Shown piece after piece: positions 7,833-16,406 of a DNA stretch of 64,000 nt; the stretch's first letter is position 1; every line of letters starts with the position of its first letter. The stretch lies in NCBI GenBank assembly GCA_016717345.1, contig JADKFR010000009.1:1-64000 (forward strand), in the 5' to 3' direction. The position numbers were made by a program, and so were the translations under genes. Origin of the DNA: Propionibacteriaceae bacterium. Its GTDB lineage: Bacteria > Actinomycetota > Actinomycetes > Propionibacteriales > Propionibacteriaceae. The notes below the pieces were generated by a model. The model was given only the letters and a program-made list of their open reading frames with translations, did not search any database and was not told the DNA's origin.

Positions 7833-9089
7833 ATGAACGCGCCCCACGCTCCAGCTACGCCGCCCCACGGGCGACTCCGGCGGGCCCTGGCTTCCGAAGT
7901 GGTGGGGGGCGCGCTCCTCCTGACCGCTGCGGCGCTGGCCCTGATCTGGGCCAACTCCCCGTGGCGTGCCAGCTATGCCGCCCTCTCCCGGGCAGTGGTC
8001 GGACCGGAGTCGTTGCACCTCAACCTTTCCCTGGCCGCCTGGGCCGCCGATGGGCTGCTGGCGGTCTTCTTCTTCGTGGTGGGGGTGGAACTGAAGAACG
8101 AGTTCGTGGCGGGGAGCCTGCGATCCCCACGGGAGGCTGCGGTTCCGGTGCTGGCGGCCGTCGGCGGCATGGCGGTGCCGGCCTTGCTGTTCACCGCCAT
8201 CGTCCTGCTGCTCGGAGACCCGACAGCCAGCGCCGGGTGGGCGATTCCCACCGCCACCGACATCGCCTTCGCCTTGGCGGTGCTGGCGATCTTCGGACGG
8301 GGTCTCCCCGTGTCGTTGCGGCTGTTCCTGCTCACCCTCGCCGTGGTGGACGACCTGCTGGCGATCATCGTGATCGCCGTCTTCTATACCGACCACATTG
8401 AGCCCTTGAGCTTGGGCCTCGCGCTGGCCGGTGTGGCCGGGTTCGCCCTGGTGGCGCGGCTCCGCCAGGCGGCCTGGTGGCTGTTGCTCCCGCTCGCGGC
8501 GCTGGCCTGGCACTTCATGCATTCCTCGGGAGTGCACGCGACGATCGCCGGGGTGCTGCTCGGCTTCAGCGTCCCGGCCGTTGCCCGTCATGGTGAAGCC
8601 GGCGCCCGCACCGTCGCCTACGAACACGCCGTGCGACCCTGGTCGACGGCCCTGGCACTGCCGATCTTCGCCTTCTTCTCCGCCGGGGTGAACATCGTGG
8701 ACGGCGACGGGCCCCGCGCCGTGCTGGGGCAACCGGTCGTGCTGGCAGTCGTGGTCGGCCTCGTGGCCGGCAAGTTGATCGGCGTGCTGGGCACGACCGC
8801 GCTGGTCACCTGGCTGACACCCCTGCGGCTTCCGGGTTCGATCGGCTTGCGGGACCTGCTGCCGATCGGCCTCCTGGCGGGCATCGGCTTCACGGTGTCA
8901 CTGCTGATCGCTGAACTCTCCTTTCCCGAAGGGTTGCACGCCGATGGCGCCAAGATCGCCGTCCTGGGCGGCACGCTGGTGGCCGCGCTGCTGGCAGCCG
9001 CGTTACTGCGCTGGGATGCGCACAAGGCGCGAGCCGCAGACATGAACGCGGACGGGGTCGACGACGAACCGGGCGACTTGATCGGCTGA
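7833..9089 (+). CDS. nhaA: Na+/H+ antiporter NhaA
   Basis: This 418-residue protein has about 11-12 hydrophobic helices and the motifs of NhaA. TATDIAFALAV and LAVVDDLLAIIVIAVFY hold the aspartates that bind the ion. It exchanges sodium or lithium for protons across the inner membrane and so helps pH and salt balance. AGGAGA stands six bases before the ATG. A possible -10 (TAGCGT at 7777) lies about 50 bases upstream. The gene diverges from the phosphopantetheinyl transferase and is probably transcribed alone. The hydrophilic tail of about 25 residues after the last helix is unremarkable. Confidence 0.93.
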   Translation: MNAPHAPATPPHGRLRRALASEVVGGALLLTAAALALIWANSPWRASYAALSRAVVGPESLHLNLSLAAWAADGLLAVFFFVVGVELKNEFVAGSLRSPREAAVPVLAAVGGMAVPALLFTAIVLLLGDPTASAGWAIPTATDIAFALAVLAIFGRGLPVSLRLFLLTLAVVDDLLAIIVIAVFYTDHIEPLSLGLALAGVAGFALVARLRQAAWWLLLPLAALAWHFMHSSGVHATIAGVLLGFSVPAVARHGEAGARTVAYEHAVRPWSTALALPIFAFFSAGVNIVDGDGPRAVLGQPVVLAVVVGLVAGKLIGVLGTTALVTWLTPLRLPGSIGLRDLLPIGLLAGIGFTVSLLIAELSFPEGLHADGAKIAVLGGTLVAALLAAALLRWDAHKARAADMNADGVDDEPGDLIG

Positions 9090-9254
9090 ACTGGGCCATG
9101 GCGCGGGTAATGGTGTAGCGTGATCCGCAGCGTTCGGCATTTGCCACTCGCATTACTCGGTGGCATCACCCTGGACGATCGGAACTCTTCATCAAGGATT
9201 TCCAGCCCCGCACCTGCGGCGGCACCTCCCACGCCCCCGGGCATCCATAAGTCA

Positions 9255-9293
9255 CCCACACCGTCCGGTGTGGGCAGGTCGCACCCTGCGACC
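9255..9293 (+). promoter_or_regulatory. two adjacent hairpins in the cold-shock gene leader
   Basis: CCCACACC-GTCC-GGTGTGGG (9255-9274) is a perfect 8-bp stem with a tetraloop. Two bases later GGTCGCA-CCC-TGCGACC (9277-9293) is a perfect 7-bp stem. They sit just upstream of the ribosome binding site AGAAGGAA at 9302-9309. A possible -10 (TAGCGT, 9116-9121) would give a leader of about 190 bases. Long structured leaders are known to control cspA-type mRNAs by temperature. That role here is inferred. Confidence 0.5.
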
Positions 9294-9318
9294 AAGCAAC
9301 ACAGAAGGAAATACATTC

Positions 9319-9522
9319 ATGGCCACTGGCATCGTCAAATGGTTCAACGCCGACAAGGGCTTCGGCTTCATCGCCCCCGACGACGGCTCCGCTGACGTCT
9401 TCGCCCACTTCACCGCCATCGCGACTTCCGGCTACCGCACTCTCGAAGAGAACCAGCGGGTCGAGTACGACACCACGCAGGGCCCCAAGGGCCTGCAGGC
9501 GGCCAACATCCGTCCCGCCTGA
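9319..9522 (+). CDS. cold-shock protein, CspA family
   Basis: This 67-residue single cold-shock domain has both RNA-binding motifs, KGFGFI and DVFAHF, in the standard places. It binds single-stranded RNA and acts as an RNA chaperone. The tail is close to actinobacterial Csp proteins, though TTQGPKGLQAANI is slightly shorter than usual. The start is clear: ATG preceded by AGAAGGAA. The leader carries two stable hairpins, a strong terminator follows, and a DEAD-box helicase is next. Csp and helicase are classic partners in cold adaptation. Confidence 0.95.
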   Translation: MATGIVKWFNADKGFGFIAPDDGSADVFAHFTAIATSGYRTLEENQRVEYDTTQGPKGLQAANIRPA

Positions 9523-9533
9523 CACCCGATCAC

Positions 9534-9577
9534 CCGAAGGCCGTCCCTCCTGCTTCGGCAGGAAGGACGGCCTTCGG
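9534..9577 (+). terminator. intrinsic-type terminator after the cold-shock gene
   Basis: A 13-bp perfect outer stem (CCGAAGGCCGTCC paired with GGACGGCCTTCGG) encloses a 6-bp inner stem with a TTCG loop. It starts 12 bases after the stop codon and is followed by CTTTGTCC, a weak T-rich tail as usual in high-GC genomes. Confidence 0.8.
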
Positions 9578-9697
9578 CTTTGTCCGGATTGGGCGACGCG
9601 GGGCACCTGTGGGAGAATGAAGGCAGGGCCTACCGATTGGAAGGGCCCGACATCGCACTGCACGGCCACCTTGCCGGCGGATCTCCGCCGATGACGA

Positions 9698-11179
9698 GTG
9701 AGCGGAGATGCCGGCGGTGAACCTCTTGTGAAAGCAGTCATTACCGTGTCCCACACCACCACGCCCGGAACCTTCGACGCCCTGGGCGTCCCCATCCCCC
9801 TCGTGGCCTCCCTCACCCGCAGCGGCATCGCCGCGCCCTTCCCGATCCAGTCCGCCACCCTGCCCGACACCCTCGCCGGCCGGGACGTCCTGGGCCGTGG
9901 CCGCACCGGCTCCGGCAAGACCCTGGCCTTCGCGCTGCCGCTGGTGGCACGACTGGCCGGCCTCGTCCCCTCCGGCGAGGCGATTCCCCGTCGCTCCCGG
10001 CCCGGGCATCCGCGCGCTCTCGTCCTGGCCCCCACCCGCGAACTCGCCACTCAGATCACCCAAACCGTGGAGCCCCTCGCTCAAGCGGCCGGGTTGCGCG
10101 TGATGACCATCTTCGGTGGCGTCAGCCAGCTCCGGCAGGTGGAAAGCCTGCGGCGGGGTGTCGACATCGTGGTGGCCACCCCTGGCCGCTTGGAGGACCT
10201 GATGGGGCAGCGGCAGGTGGCGCTCGATTCCGTCGCCGTGACCGTGCTCGACGAAGCGGATCACATGGCCGACCTCGGCTTCCTGCCGGGCGTGACCCGG
10301 ATCCTCAAGGCCACCCCGTCCGGCACCCAACGCTTGCTGTTCTCGGCCACCCTCGATCGGGGTGTCGACAAACTGGTGGCCCAGTTCCTGCACGAGCCGT
10401 TGGTGCACAGCGTGGATCGCGCGGAGTCCGCTGTGACCTCCATGGAGCATCACGTGTTCCTGGTGCCCGACGCCGCCCAGAAGGGTGAGGTCGTCAAGGC
10501 TCTGGCCGGGGGAACCAGCCGGCGGCTGCTGTTCACGCGCACCAAGCACCAGGCGAAGAAGCTGGCCCGCCAACTGACCTCGTCGGGGATCCCGGCGGTG
10601 GAACTCCACGGCAACCTCTCGCAGAACGCCCGTGAGCGGGGGCTGGAGGCGTTCGCCTCCGGCGACGTGAACGTGATGGTGGCCACCGACATCGCCGCCC
10701 GCGGGATCCACGTCGACAACATCGAACTGGTCGTCCACGTCGACCCGCCGGCCGAGCACAAGGCGTACCTGCATCGTTCCGGACGGACCGCGCGCGCCGG
10801 TCACGGCGGCGACGTCGTCACCATGGTGCTCCCCGAACAGCGCGGTGACTTCAAGGCCCTGGCCCGCGCCGCCAAGATCGACGTCGCGCCGACGAGCGTG
10901 AGCGCCGGTGACGCCCGGGTCCTGGCGCTGGTCGGTGAGGTGGCCCCGTCCGTCCGGCCGGCCGATGCCCCGGTAGCCGCCTCGCGCGTTGCCGCCCCGC
11001 AACCGCAGGTACGCAAGGCCCCGCGTCCGGCCACCGCTTCACGTCCGGCCACCGGATCTCGCTCGGCAACTGGTTCACGTTCGGCCACGGGTTCGCGCCC
11101 GGCGGGTTCGGCGGCGGCCTTCTCCAGCCGGCGCGATCGTGGCCGGCGTCCCGCGGCGGGAACCCGCCGCTCGGCCTGA
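9698..11179 (+). CDS. DEAD-box RNA helicase
   Basis: This ATP-dependent RNA helicase has the full motif series: Q-motif FPIQ, GRTGSGKT (motif I), PTRELA, TPGR, DEAD within VLDEADHMADLGF, SAT, and in the second domain ATDIAARGIHV and HRSGRTARAG. The tail (about residues 430-493) is basic and low in complexity, with repeated SRPATG/SRSATG units and an RRDRGRR end. Such tails often bind RNA. The 5' end is uncertain. The GTG at 9698 is the longest reading, but GTGs at 9728 and 9746 bring the N-terminus closer to other members, and none has a good ribosome binding site. It follows the cold-shock gene, which hints at a joint role in cold RNA remodelling. Confidence 0.9.
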   Translation: MSGDAGGEPLVKAVITVSHTTTPGTFDALGVPIPLVASLTRSGIAAPFPIQSATLPDTLAGRDVLGRGRTGSGKTLAFALPLVARLAGLVPSGEAIPRRSRPGHPRALVLAPTRELATQITQTVEPLAQAAGLRVMTIFGGVSQLRQVESLRRGVDIVVATPGRLEDLMGQRQVALDSVAVTVLDEADHMADLGFLPGVTRILKATPSGTQRLLFSATLDRGVDKLVAQFLHEPLVHSVDRAESAVTSMEHHVFLVPDAAQKGEVVKALAGGTSRRLLFTRTKHQAKKLARQLTSSGIPAVELHGNLSQNARERGLEAFASGDVNVMVATDIAARGIHVDNIELVVHVDPPAEHKAYLHRSGRTARAGHGGDVVTMVLPEQRGDFKALARAAKIDVAPTSVSAGDARVLALVGEVAPSVRPADAPVAASRVAAPQPQVRKAPRPATASRPATGSRSATGSRSATGSRPAGSAAAFSSRRDRGRRPAAGTRRSA

Positions 11180-11193
11180 GACGCCTCGATGCG

Positions 11194-11217
11194 CTCCCGT
11201 CCGGGCTCGGACGGGAG
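11194..11217 (+). terminator. hairpin after the helicase gene
   Basis: CTCCCGTCC pairs perfectly with GGACGGGAG around a six-base loop, 15 bases after the helicase stop. There is no T-run, so it may end transcription or only protect the 3' end. Confidence 0.5.
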
Positions 11218-11302
11218 TAGCCTCGAAGGAGGCGCCTCGTGGCCCCGGTCAGGGGCGCGTGAGGCGAGGCAACGGGGCCTCGCCGGCATTGAAGGAGATG
11301 CG

Positions 11303-13216
11303 ATGTCGCCGACACTTCTTTCGCCGCTGCAGGTGGGGAAGCTCGAACTGAAGAACCGCATGGCCGTCGCCCCGATGGTCACCTGTTACTGCGACGACGA
11401 TGGGATGCCCACCGAGCAGTACATCGCCTACCACGAGGCCCGGGCCGCCGGTGGCTTCGGCCTCATCATCACCGAGGATTACGCGGTCGACCCGCACGGC
11501 CGCGGCTTCTGGTGCGCGGGCCTGTGGAAAGACGAGCAGATCGCGCCCCACCGTGAGCTGACTCAGCGGGTCCACGCCGCGGGCGCCAAGATCTTCGCCC
11601 AGATCTACCACTGTGGCCGGCAGACGGCTTCGGCGATCATCGGGGCCCAACCGGTGTCAGCGTCCGCGCTGCCGTGCCCCACCATGGGAGAGGTTCCCCA
11701 CGCCCTGACCAGTGACGAGATCCGCACCATCGTCGGGCAGTTCGGCGACACCGCACGCCGGGCCCAGCAGGCCGGTTTCGACGGCGTCGAGGTGCACGGG
11801 GCGCACGGGTACCTGATCGCCCAGTTCCTGTCGGCGTACTCGAACAAGCGGACCGACGAGTACGGCGGCCCGCTGCACAACCGGCTGCGCTTCCCGCTGG
11901 AGATCGTGGCTGACATCCGCGCCAAGTGCGGCGACGATTTCGTGGTCTCGTTCCGGATCTCGGCGGACGAGTACGTGATCGGCGGCCGAGACCTGGCCGA
12001 AACCCTGGTGATCTGCCAACGCCTGGAGGCGGCCGGCATCGACCTGGTGCACCTCAGCGCCGGCACCTACGAGAGCGCCTGGGCGATCATTCCCCCGCTG
12101 GGGCGTCCCTACGCCTGGCTCGCGGACTTCGCCGCCGCGGTCAAGCAGGTGGTCGGGATCCCGGTGCAGGTCGTCGGCCGGATCAAGGAGCCGGCGGTCG
12201 CCGAGAGCATCCTGCGGGCCGGTCAGGCCGACCTGGTCTCGTTTGGACGGGCCTCACTGGCCGACCCGGACTTCGCCCGCAAGTACGCCGACGGCCATCC
12301 CGAGCAGATTCGGCAGTGCATCGGCTGCAACCAGGGGTGCATCTCGATCCTGTTCCTCAACCAGCCGATCAGGTGCCTGGTCAATCCGTCCCTGGGGTTC
12401 GAGGGTGTCCAGGAGATCCAGGCTGCGCCCACCTCCAAGCGGGTGCTCGTGGTCGGCGGCGGGCCAGCCGGACTGGAAGCCGCACGTGGCGCCCGGCTCG
12501 CGGGGCACGACGTGGTGCTGCATGAACGCCAGGACCATCTTGGGGGGAACTTCACCGTCGGTGCCATCCCGCCCGGCAAGGGCGAGTTGACCTCCTACAT
12601 CACCTGGCTCAGTGAGGAACTGGGCAGATTGGGAGTCTCGGTCCACTTGGGCTCGACGGTGACCCCTGAGCTGGTCGAGGCCGTGCAGCCCGACCTGGTG
12701 GTGTACGCCGCCGGCGCCAGGCACCTGCGTCCCCCGCTCCCGGGACTGGACGGGGCAGGCGTGGTCGAAGCCTGCGACGTCCTCACCGGACGGGCGCACG
12801 TGGGCGCTCGGGTGGTGGTCGCCGGGGGCGGCATGATCGGCAGTGAGACCTCGCTCTACCTCGCGTCGATCGGACGTCAGGTGACCATCGTCGATCAACT
12901 CCCTGGGGTTGCCCTGGAGGAGAACGCCTCCCGTCGGTACTTCCTGATGAAGGAACTTCAGGAGTACAAGGTTCAGGCCCTCGTCGGGGCCACGATCACC
13001 GGGATCAGCGACGCGGCCGTGACGATCGAACAGGACGGGGTCCCGCGCTCCCTGCCGTGCGACACGGTGGTGCTGGCGCTCGGCATGGTGAGCGAGGTCG
13101 GGCCTGTGGAGGCTCTCCGCCAGGTCGCCCCGGTGCAGGTGGTCGGCGACGCGCTCGAGCCGGCCGACGGGTTGCGCGCCAGCCGGGAGGGCTTCGCCTG
13201 CGGACTCGCCTGCTAG
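11303..13216 (+). CDS. old-yellow-enzyme/2,4-dienoyl-CoA-reductase-like flavoprotein
   Basis: This 637-residue oxidoreductase has three parts. Residues 1-340 form an FMN-binding TIM barrel (SPLQVGKLELKNR, VHGAHGYLIAQFLS). An iron-sulfur segment, CIGCNQGCI plus a further Cys in PIRCLVNPS, follows. The C-terminal FAD/NAD(P)H domain begins at RVLVVGGGPAGLEAA and has a second nucleotide fold at VVVAGGGMIGSE. This is the plan of 2,4-dienoyl-CoA reductase, 2-enoate reductase and trimethylamine dehydrogenase. The substrate is probably an unsaturated acyl-CoA or acid, but this cannot be fixed by eye. GAAGGAGA serves the ATG. It stands 112 bases upstream of the ferredoxin oxidoreductase operon and may be transcribed with it. 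Confidence 0.85.
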   Translation: MSPTLLSPLQVGKLELKNRMAVAPMVTCYCDDDGMPTEQYIAYHEARAAGGFGLIITEDYAVDPHGRGFWCAGLWKDEQIAPHRELTQRVHAAGAKIFAQIYHCGRQTASAIIGAQPVSASALPCPTMGEVPHALTSDEIRTIVGQFGDTARRAQQAGFDGVEVHGAHGYLIAQFLSAYSNKRTDEYGGPLHNRLRFPLEIVADIRAKCGDDFVVSFRISADEYVIGGRDLAETLVICQRLEAAGIDLVHLSAGTYESAWAIIPPLGRPYAWLADFAAAVKQVVGIPVQVVGRIKEPAVAESILRAGQADLVSFGRASLADPDFARKYADGHPEQIRQCIGCNQGCISILFLNQPIRCLVNPSLGFEGVQEIQAAPTSKRVLVVGGGPAGLEAARGARLAGHDVVLHERQDHLGGNFTVGAIPPGKGELTSYITWLSEELGRLGVSVHLGSTVTPELVEAVQPDLVVYAAGARHLRPPLPGLDGAGVVEACDVLTGRAHVGARVVVAGGGMIGSETSLYLASIGRQVTIVDQLPGVALEENASRRYFLMKELQEYKVQALVGATITGISDAAVTIEQDGVPRSLPCDTVVLALGMVSEVGPVEALRQVAPVQVVGDALEPADGLRASREGFACGLAC

Positions 13217-13328
13217 GAGCGTGCTGTCCTGGGCGTGCGGTCGGGGGCGCGGACACCAGGCGTTTTGCCCCCCACCGCACGCGGAGAGACAATGCAGGCA
13301 CATCACTCTGCATTGAAGAAGGACCCAC

Positions 13329-16300
13329 ATGTCCGCAGGCACCTCGGCTTTCCCGGGCGTCCCCGATGTCATCAATGGCAACGGCGCCGTCGCTTACGTC
13401 ATGAAGCACGTCTGCGGAGGTGTGATCGGCTACCCGATCACACCGTCCACGGAGATCTCCGAAATCTTCGAGGCGGCCCGTGCTGAGGGCCAGCTCAACG
13501 TCTGGGGCAAACACCCGTTCTTCTTCGAGCCCGAGGGTGAGCACTCCGCGCAGTCCGGCGCGCTAGGCGCTGCGCTGACCGGCGGCATGTTCGTCTCAAA
13601 TGCCTCGTCCAGCCAGGGCATCCTCTACGGCCTGGAATCCCACTACGTCACCGTGGGCAAGAAGATCGGCGGCTTCGTCCTGCATGTGGCCGCCCGGGTG
13701 GTGACCAAGCACTCGCTCAACGTGATGGCTGGTCACGACGACATCTACGCCATGCTGCCGACCGGCTACACGATCCTGTTCGGCTCGAACCCCCAGGAGG
13801 CCGCGGACCTGGCGGCCATCTCGTACCGGGCGTCCTCGTTGTCACTGATCCCGGTCGCGAACACCATGGACGGCTTCGCGACCAGTCACATGATGAGCGA
13901 GGTGTTGCTGCCCGAGCCGGACCTGCTGCGCGCGTACCTCGGTGACCCGCAGGGACGGATCGCCTGCCCGACGGTCGCGCAGGAGTTGCTGTTCGGGGCG
14001 AAAGGCCGCCGCTTCCAGTTGCTGCGCTACCTCGACCGGCACGCTGACGACTTCGACTCCGCCGGCCTGGCTGCCCTACGCGCTACGCTCGACACGTTGG
14101 CCGAGGCGATCGAGGTGGACAACGACGGCACCCTGCTCGACCGGACCTACCCCCTGGTGCCCGAGTCGCTGCGGCCCCAGTGGCGCCGGCAGTGGCTGAA
14201 CGCCTGGCCCCGAGGCACCCGCCAACTGGTTCCCGCCCTGGTGGATCCCCACAATCCGGGACTGACCGGGCCGGTCCAGAACCAGCCCGACTTCCAGGCC
14301 GGCTCCGCCGACCACCGCACCCACTTCGCCAGCGCCGTGCCCCACCTGGTCCGCCAGGCGATGGCGGAGTACCGCGACCTCACCGGCCGCGACTACTCCC
14401 CCGTCCTCAGCTACGACTGCGAGGACGCCGACTACGTCATGGTGGGCCTTGGCTCGATCACCGACGACGTGCGGGCAGTCCTGCCGTACCTGCGCGGACT
14501 GGGCTTGAAGGTCGGCGTGGTGTCGGTCAAGTTGCTGCAGCCGTTCCCGGAGGCGGAATTGGTGGCGGCCCTGGGAACTGCCAAGGCGGTCACCGTCCTC
14601 GAACGCTCCGACGACACGGCCCTGACCCGCCTCGTCACCCAGGCGATGTTCCGGGCGCGGGCCAACGGCGAGGCCGGGGAGGCTCCCCTGCCCTACCCGG
14701 GCATCCCGGCGCTGGCCGCACTCCCCCGAATGACCACGGCGATCTTCGGCCTCGGGGGCCACGACGTCCAGCCGCGGTACCTCGTCGCCGCCTTCCGCAA
14801 CATGACCCGCGAAGCCCCCGCGCCACTGGTGTACCTGGGCTCGCAGTTCTTCACCGCGAACCCGACCCCCACCGTGGCGGCGATCCAGGAGCGGCTGCGG
14901 GTGGCCTACCCGGAGACGCAGCTGATGGCTCTGGAGACCGAACCCAACCCGGTCGTGCTGCCCCCGGGCGCGCTGCGACTCCGGTTCCACTCGGTGGGCG
15001 GCTACGGGACGGTGGCCACCGGCAAGCTGTTGACCGACCTGCTGGCCTCGCTGTTGGGCATGCACTCCAAGTCGGCACCCAAGTACGGCTCGGAGAAATC
15101 CGGAGCGGCGACCAACTTCTACATCACGTTGTCGCCGGAGCCGGTGCTGCTGACGAACGCCGAACTGGAGGACGTCGAGGTCGTCATCGCCCCCGACCAT
15201 CAGGTGTTCTCGCACACCAACCCGCTGAAGGGCCTGGTCCAGGGCGGAACGCTGATCATGCAGTCCGACCAGAAGCCTCTGGAGGTCTGGCGCGACCTGC
15301 CCGCGCATGCCCGCCGAGCCATCAAGGAGCGCGGCATCCGGTTCTTCGTGCTGGACGCGTTCGCCATCGCGCGAGCCCATGCGCCCAACCCGCAGTTGGA
15401 GACCCGGATGATGGGCATCGCCTTCATCGGCGCCATCATCGGGCACGTGGACGGGGTGGCCCGCGGCCAGTCGAGCAAGGACGTCGAGTCCAGAGTCCGC
15501 TCGGAGTTGGCCCACAAGTTCGGACGGCGGGGCGAGACCGTCATCGAAGCAAACATGGCCGTCGTCCGCGACGGGATGGGCGCGGTGGCCGTCGACTACA
15601 CCGATCCGGCGTTCGAGGCCGTCGAGTCCGATCTGCTGCGGGTGGGGCTCAAGCCGGCGCTGTCGCTGTCGATGACCCCCACGGTTACTCAGGAACGCAC
15701 CAGCGGCTTGTTCGATCCCGCGTACTTCGAGGAGATCCTGGCCCGGCCGCTGCGGGAGGGTACGACCGACGAGGCCCCCGTCCTGCCGGGCACCGGCCTG
15801 TTCATGCCGGTCGGAACCGGGGCGACCAAGAACAAGGGAATCTTCCGGCGGACGATCCCGGTCTTCGACGCAGCGGCCTGCACCGCCTGCATGGAGTGCG
15901 CACTGGCCTGCCCGGACAACGCGATCCCCAACTCCGGGCACGAGATCGACGACCTGCTGGGAGCCGCCATCGATGCGGCCCTGGCCTCCGAGCCGCAACG
16001 AGCGGCGTGGTACGGACTGGTTCCCGCGTGGTCAGCCGAGATCCGCCGCCGCTTGCGCGCCGACACCGCCGCCGAATTGGACGCGGTCGCCGAGGACTCC
16101 CTCACCGCGCTCCCCGCCGACCAGGTGCCCGCCCAGCAGGTGGGCGAGGTTGTCAGGGCGTTGGCTGCCTTCCCCGTAGCACGTACCCGTCCGCTCTTCG
16201 ATGCCCTGGAGAAGCAGAGCGCCGGCAGCGGGACTCTCTTCTCGGCGGTGATCGACCCGTGGAAGTGCACCGGGTGCCTGCAGTGCATCGATGTCTGCGG

Positions 16301-16406
16301 ACCGAACGCGCTCGCCCCCGTCGAGCAGGACGCCCGGCTGCTGGACGAGCTCGAAACCCGCTTCGAGCGCCTGACCAAGCTTCCGGACACGCCCGAGAGC
16401 GGTTGA
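13329..16406 (+). CDS. 2-oxoacid:ferredoxin oxidoreductase, alpha-gamma-delta chain
   Basis: This is a 1025-residue chain of a pyruvate:ferredoxin-oxidoreductase-like enzyme, which splits a 2-oxoacid with CoA into acyl-CoA and CO2 while reducing ferredoxin. The N-terminal pyrimidine-binding domain starts with GYPITPSTEISE. The gamma domain begins near residue 550 (FHSVGGYGTVATGKLL). The last 170 residues hold two 4Fe-4S motifs, CTACMECALACP and CTGCLQCIDVCGP, separated by about 125 residues. That spacing is much longer than in ordinary two-cluster ferredoxins. The catalytic thiamine domain is on the next gene, unlike single-chain NifJ. GAAGAAGGA precedes the ATG. Pyruvate is the likely substrate, not proven. 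Confidence 0.88.
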   Translation: MSAGTSAFPGVPDVINGNGAVAYVMKHVCGGVIGYPITPSTEISEIFEAARAEGQLNVWGKHPFFFEPEGEHSAQSGALGAALTGGMFVSNASSSQGILYGLESHYVTVGKKIGGFVLHVAARVVTKHSLNVMAGHDDIYAMLPTGYTILFGSNPQEAADLAAISYRASSLSLIPVANTMDGFATSHMMSEVLLPEPDLLRAYLGDPQGRIACPTVAQELLFGAKGRRFQLLRYLDRHADDFDSAGLAALRATLDTLAEAIEVDNDGTLLDRTYPLVPESLRPQWRRQWLNAWPRGTRQLVPALVDPHNPGLTGPVQNQPDFQAGSADHRTHFASAVPHLVRQAMAEYRDLTGRDYSPVLSYDCEDADYVMVGLGSITDDVRAVLPYLRGLGLKVGVVSVKLLQPFPEAELVAALGTAKAVTVLERSDDTALTRLVTQAMFRARANGEAGEAPLPYPGIPALAALPRMTTAIFGLGGHDVQPRYLVAAFRNMTREAPAPLVYLGSQFFTANPTPTVAAIQERLRVAYPETQLMALETEPNPVVLPPGALRLRFHSVGGYGTVATGKLLTDLLASLLGMHSKSAPKYGSEKSGAATNFYITLSPEPVLLTNAELEDVEVVIAPDHQVFSHTNPLKGLVQGGTLIMQSDQKPLEVWRDLPAHARRAIKERGIRFFVLDAFAIARAHAPNPQLETRMMGIAFIGAIIGHVDGVARGQSSKDVESRVRSELAHKFGRRGETVIEANMAVVRDGMGAVAVDYTDPAFEAVESDLLRVGLKPALSLSMTPTVTQERTSGLFDPAYFEEILARPLREGTTDEAPVLPGTGLFMPVGTGATKNKGIFRRTIPVFDAAACTACMECALACPDNAIPNSGHEIDDLLGAAIDAALASEPQRAAWYGLVPAWSAEIRRRLRADTAAELDAVAEDSLTALPADQVPAQQVGEVVRALAAFPVARTRPLFDALEKQSAGSGTLFSAVIDPWKCTGCLQCIDVCGPNALAPVEQDARLLDELETRFERLTKLPDTPESG

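Noticed and set aside
14180..16402. Long upstream extension of the beta-chain reading frame
   Set aside because: This part lies inside the alpha-chain gene in another frame and has no similarity to the enzyme. The conserved protein begins after the TTG at 16403.
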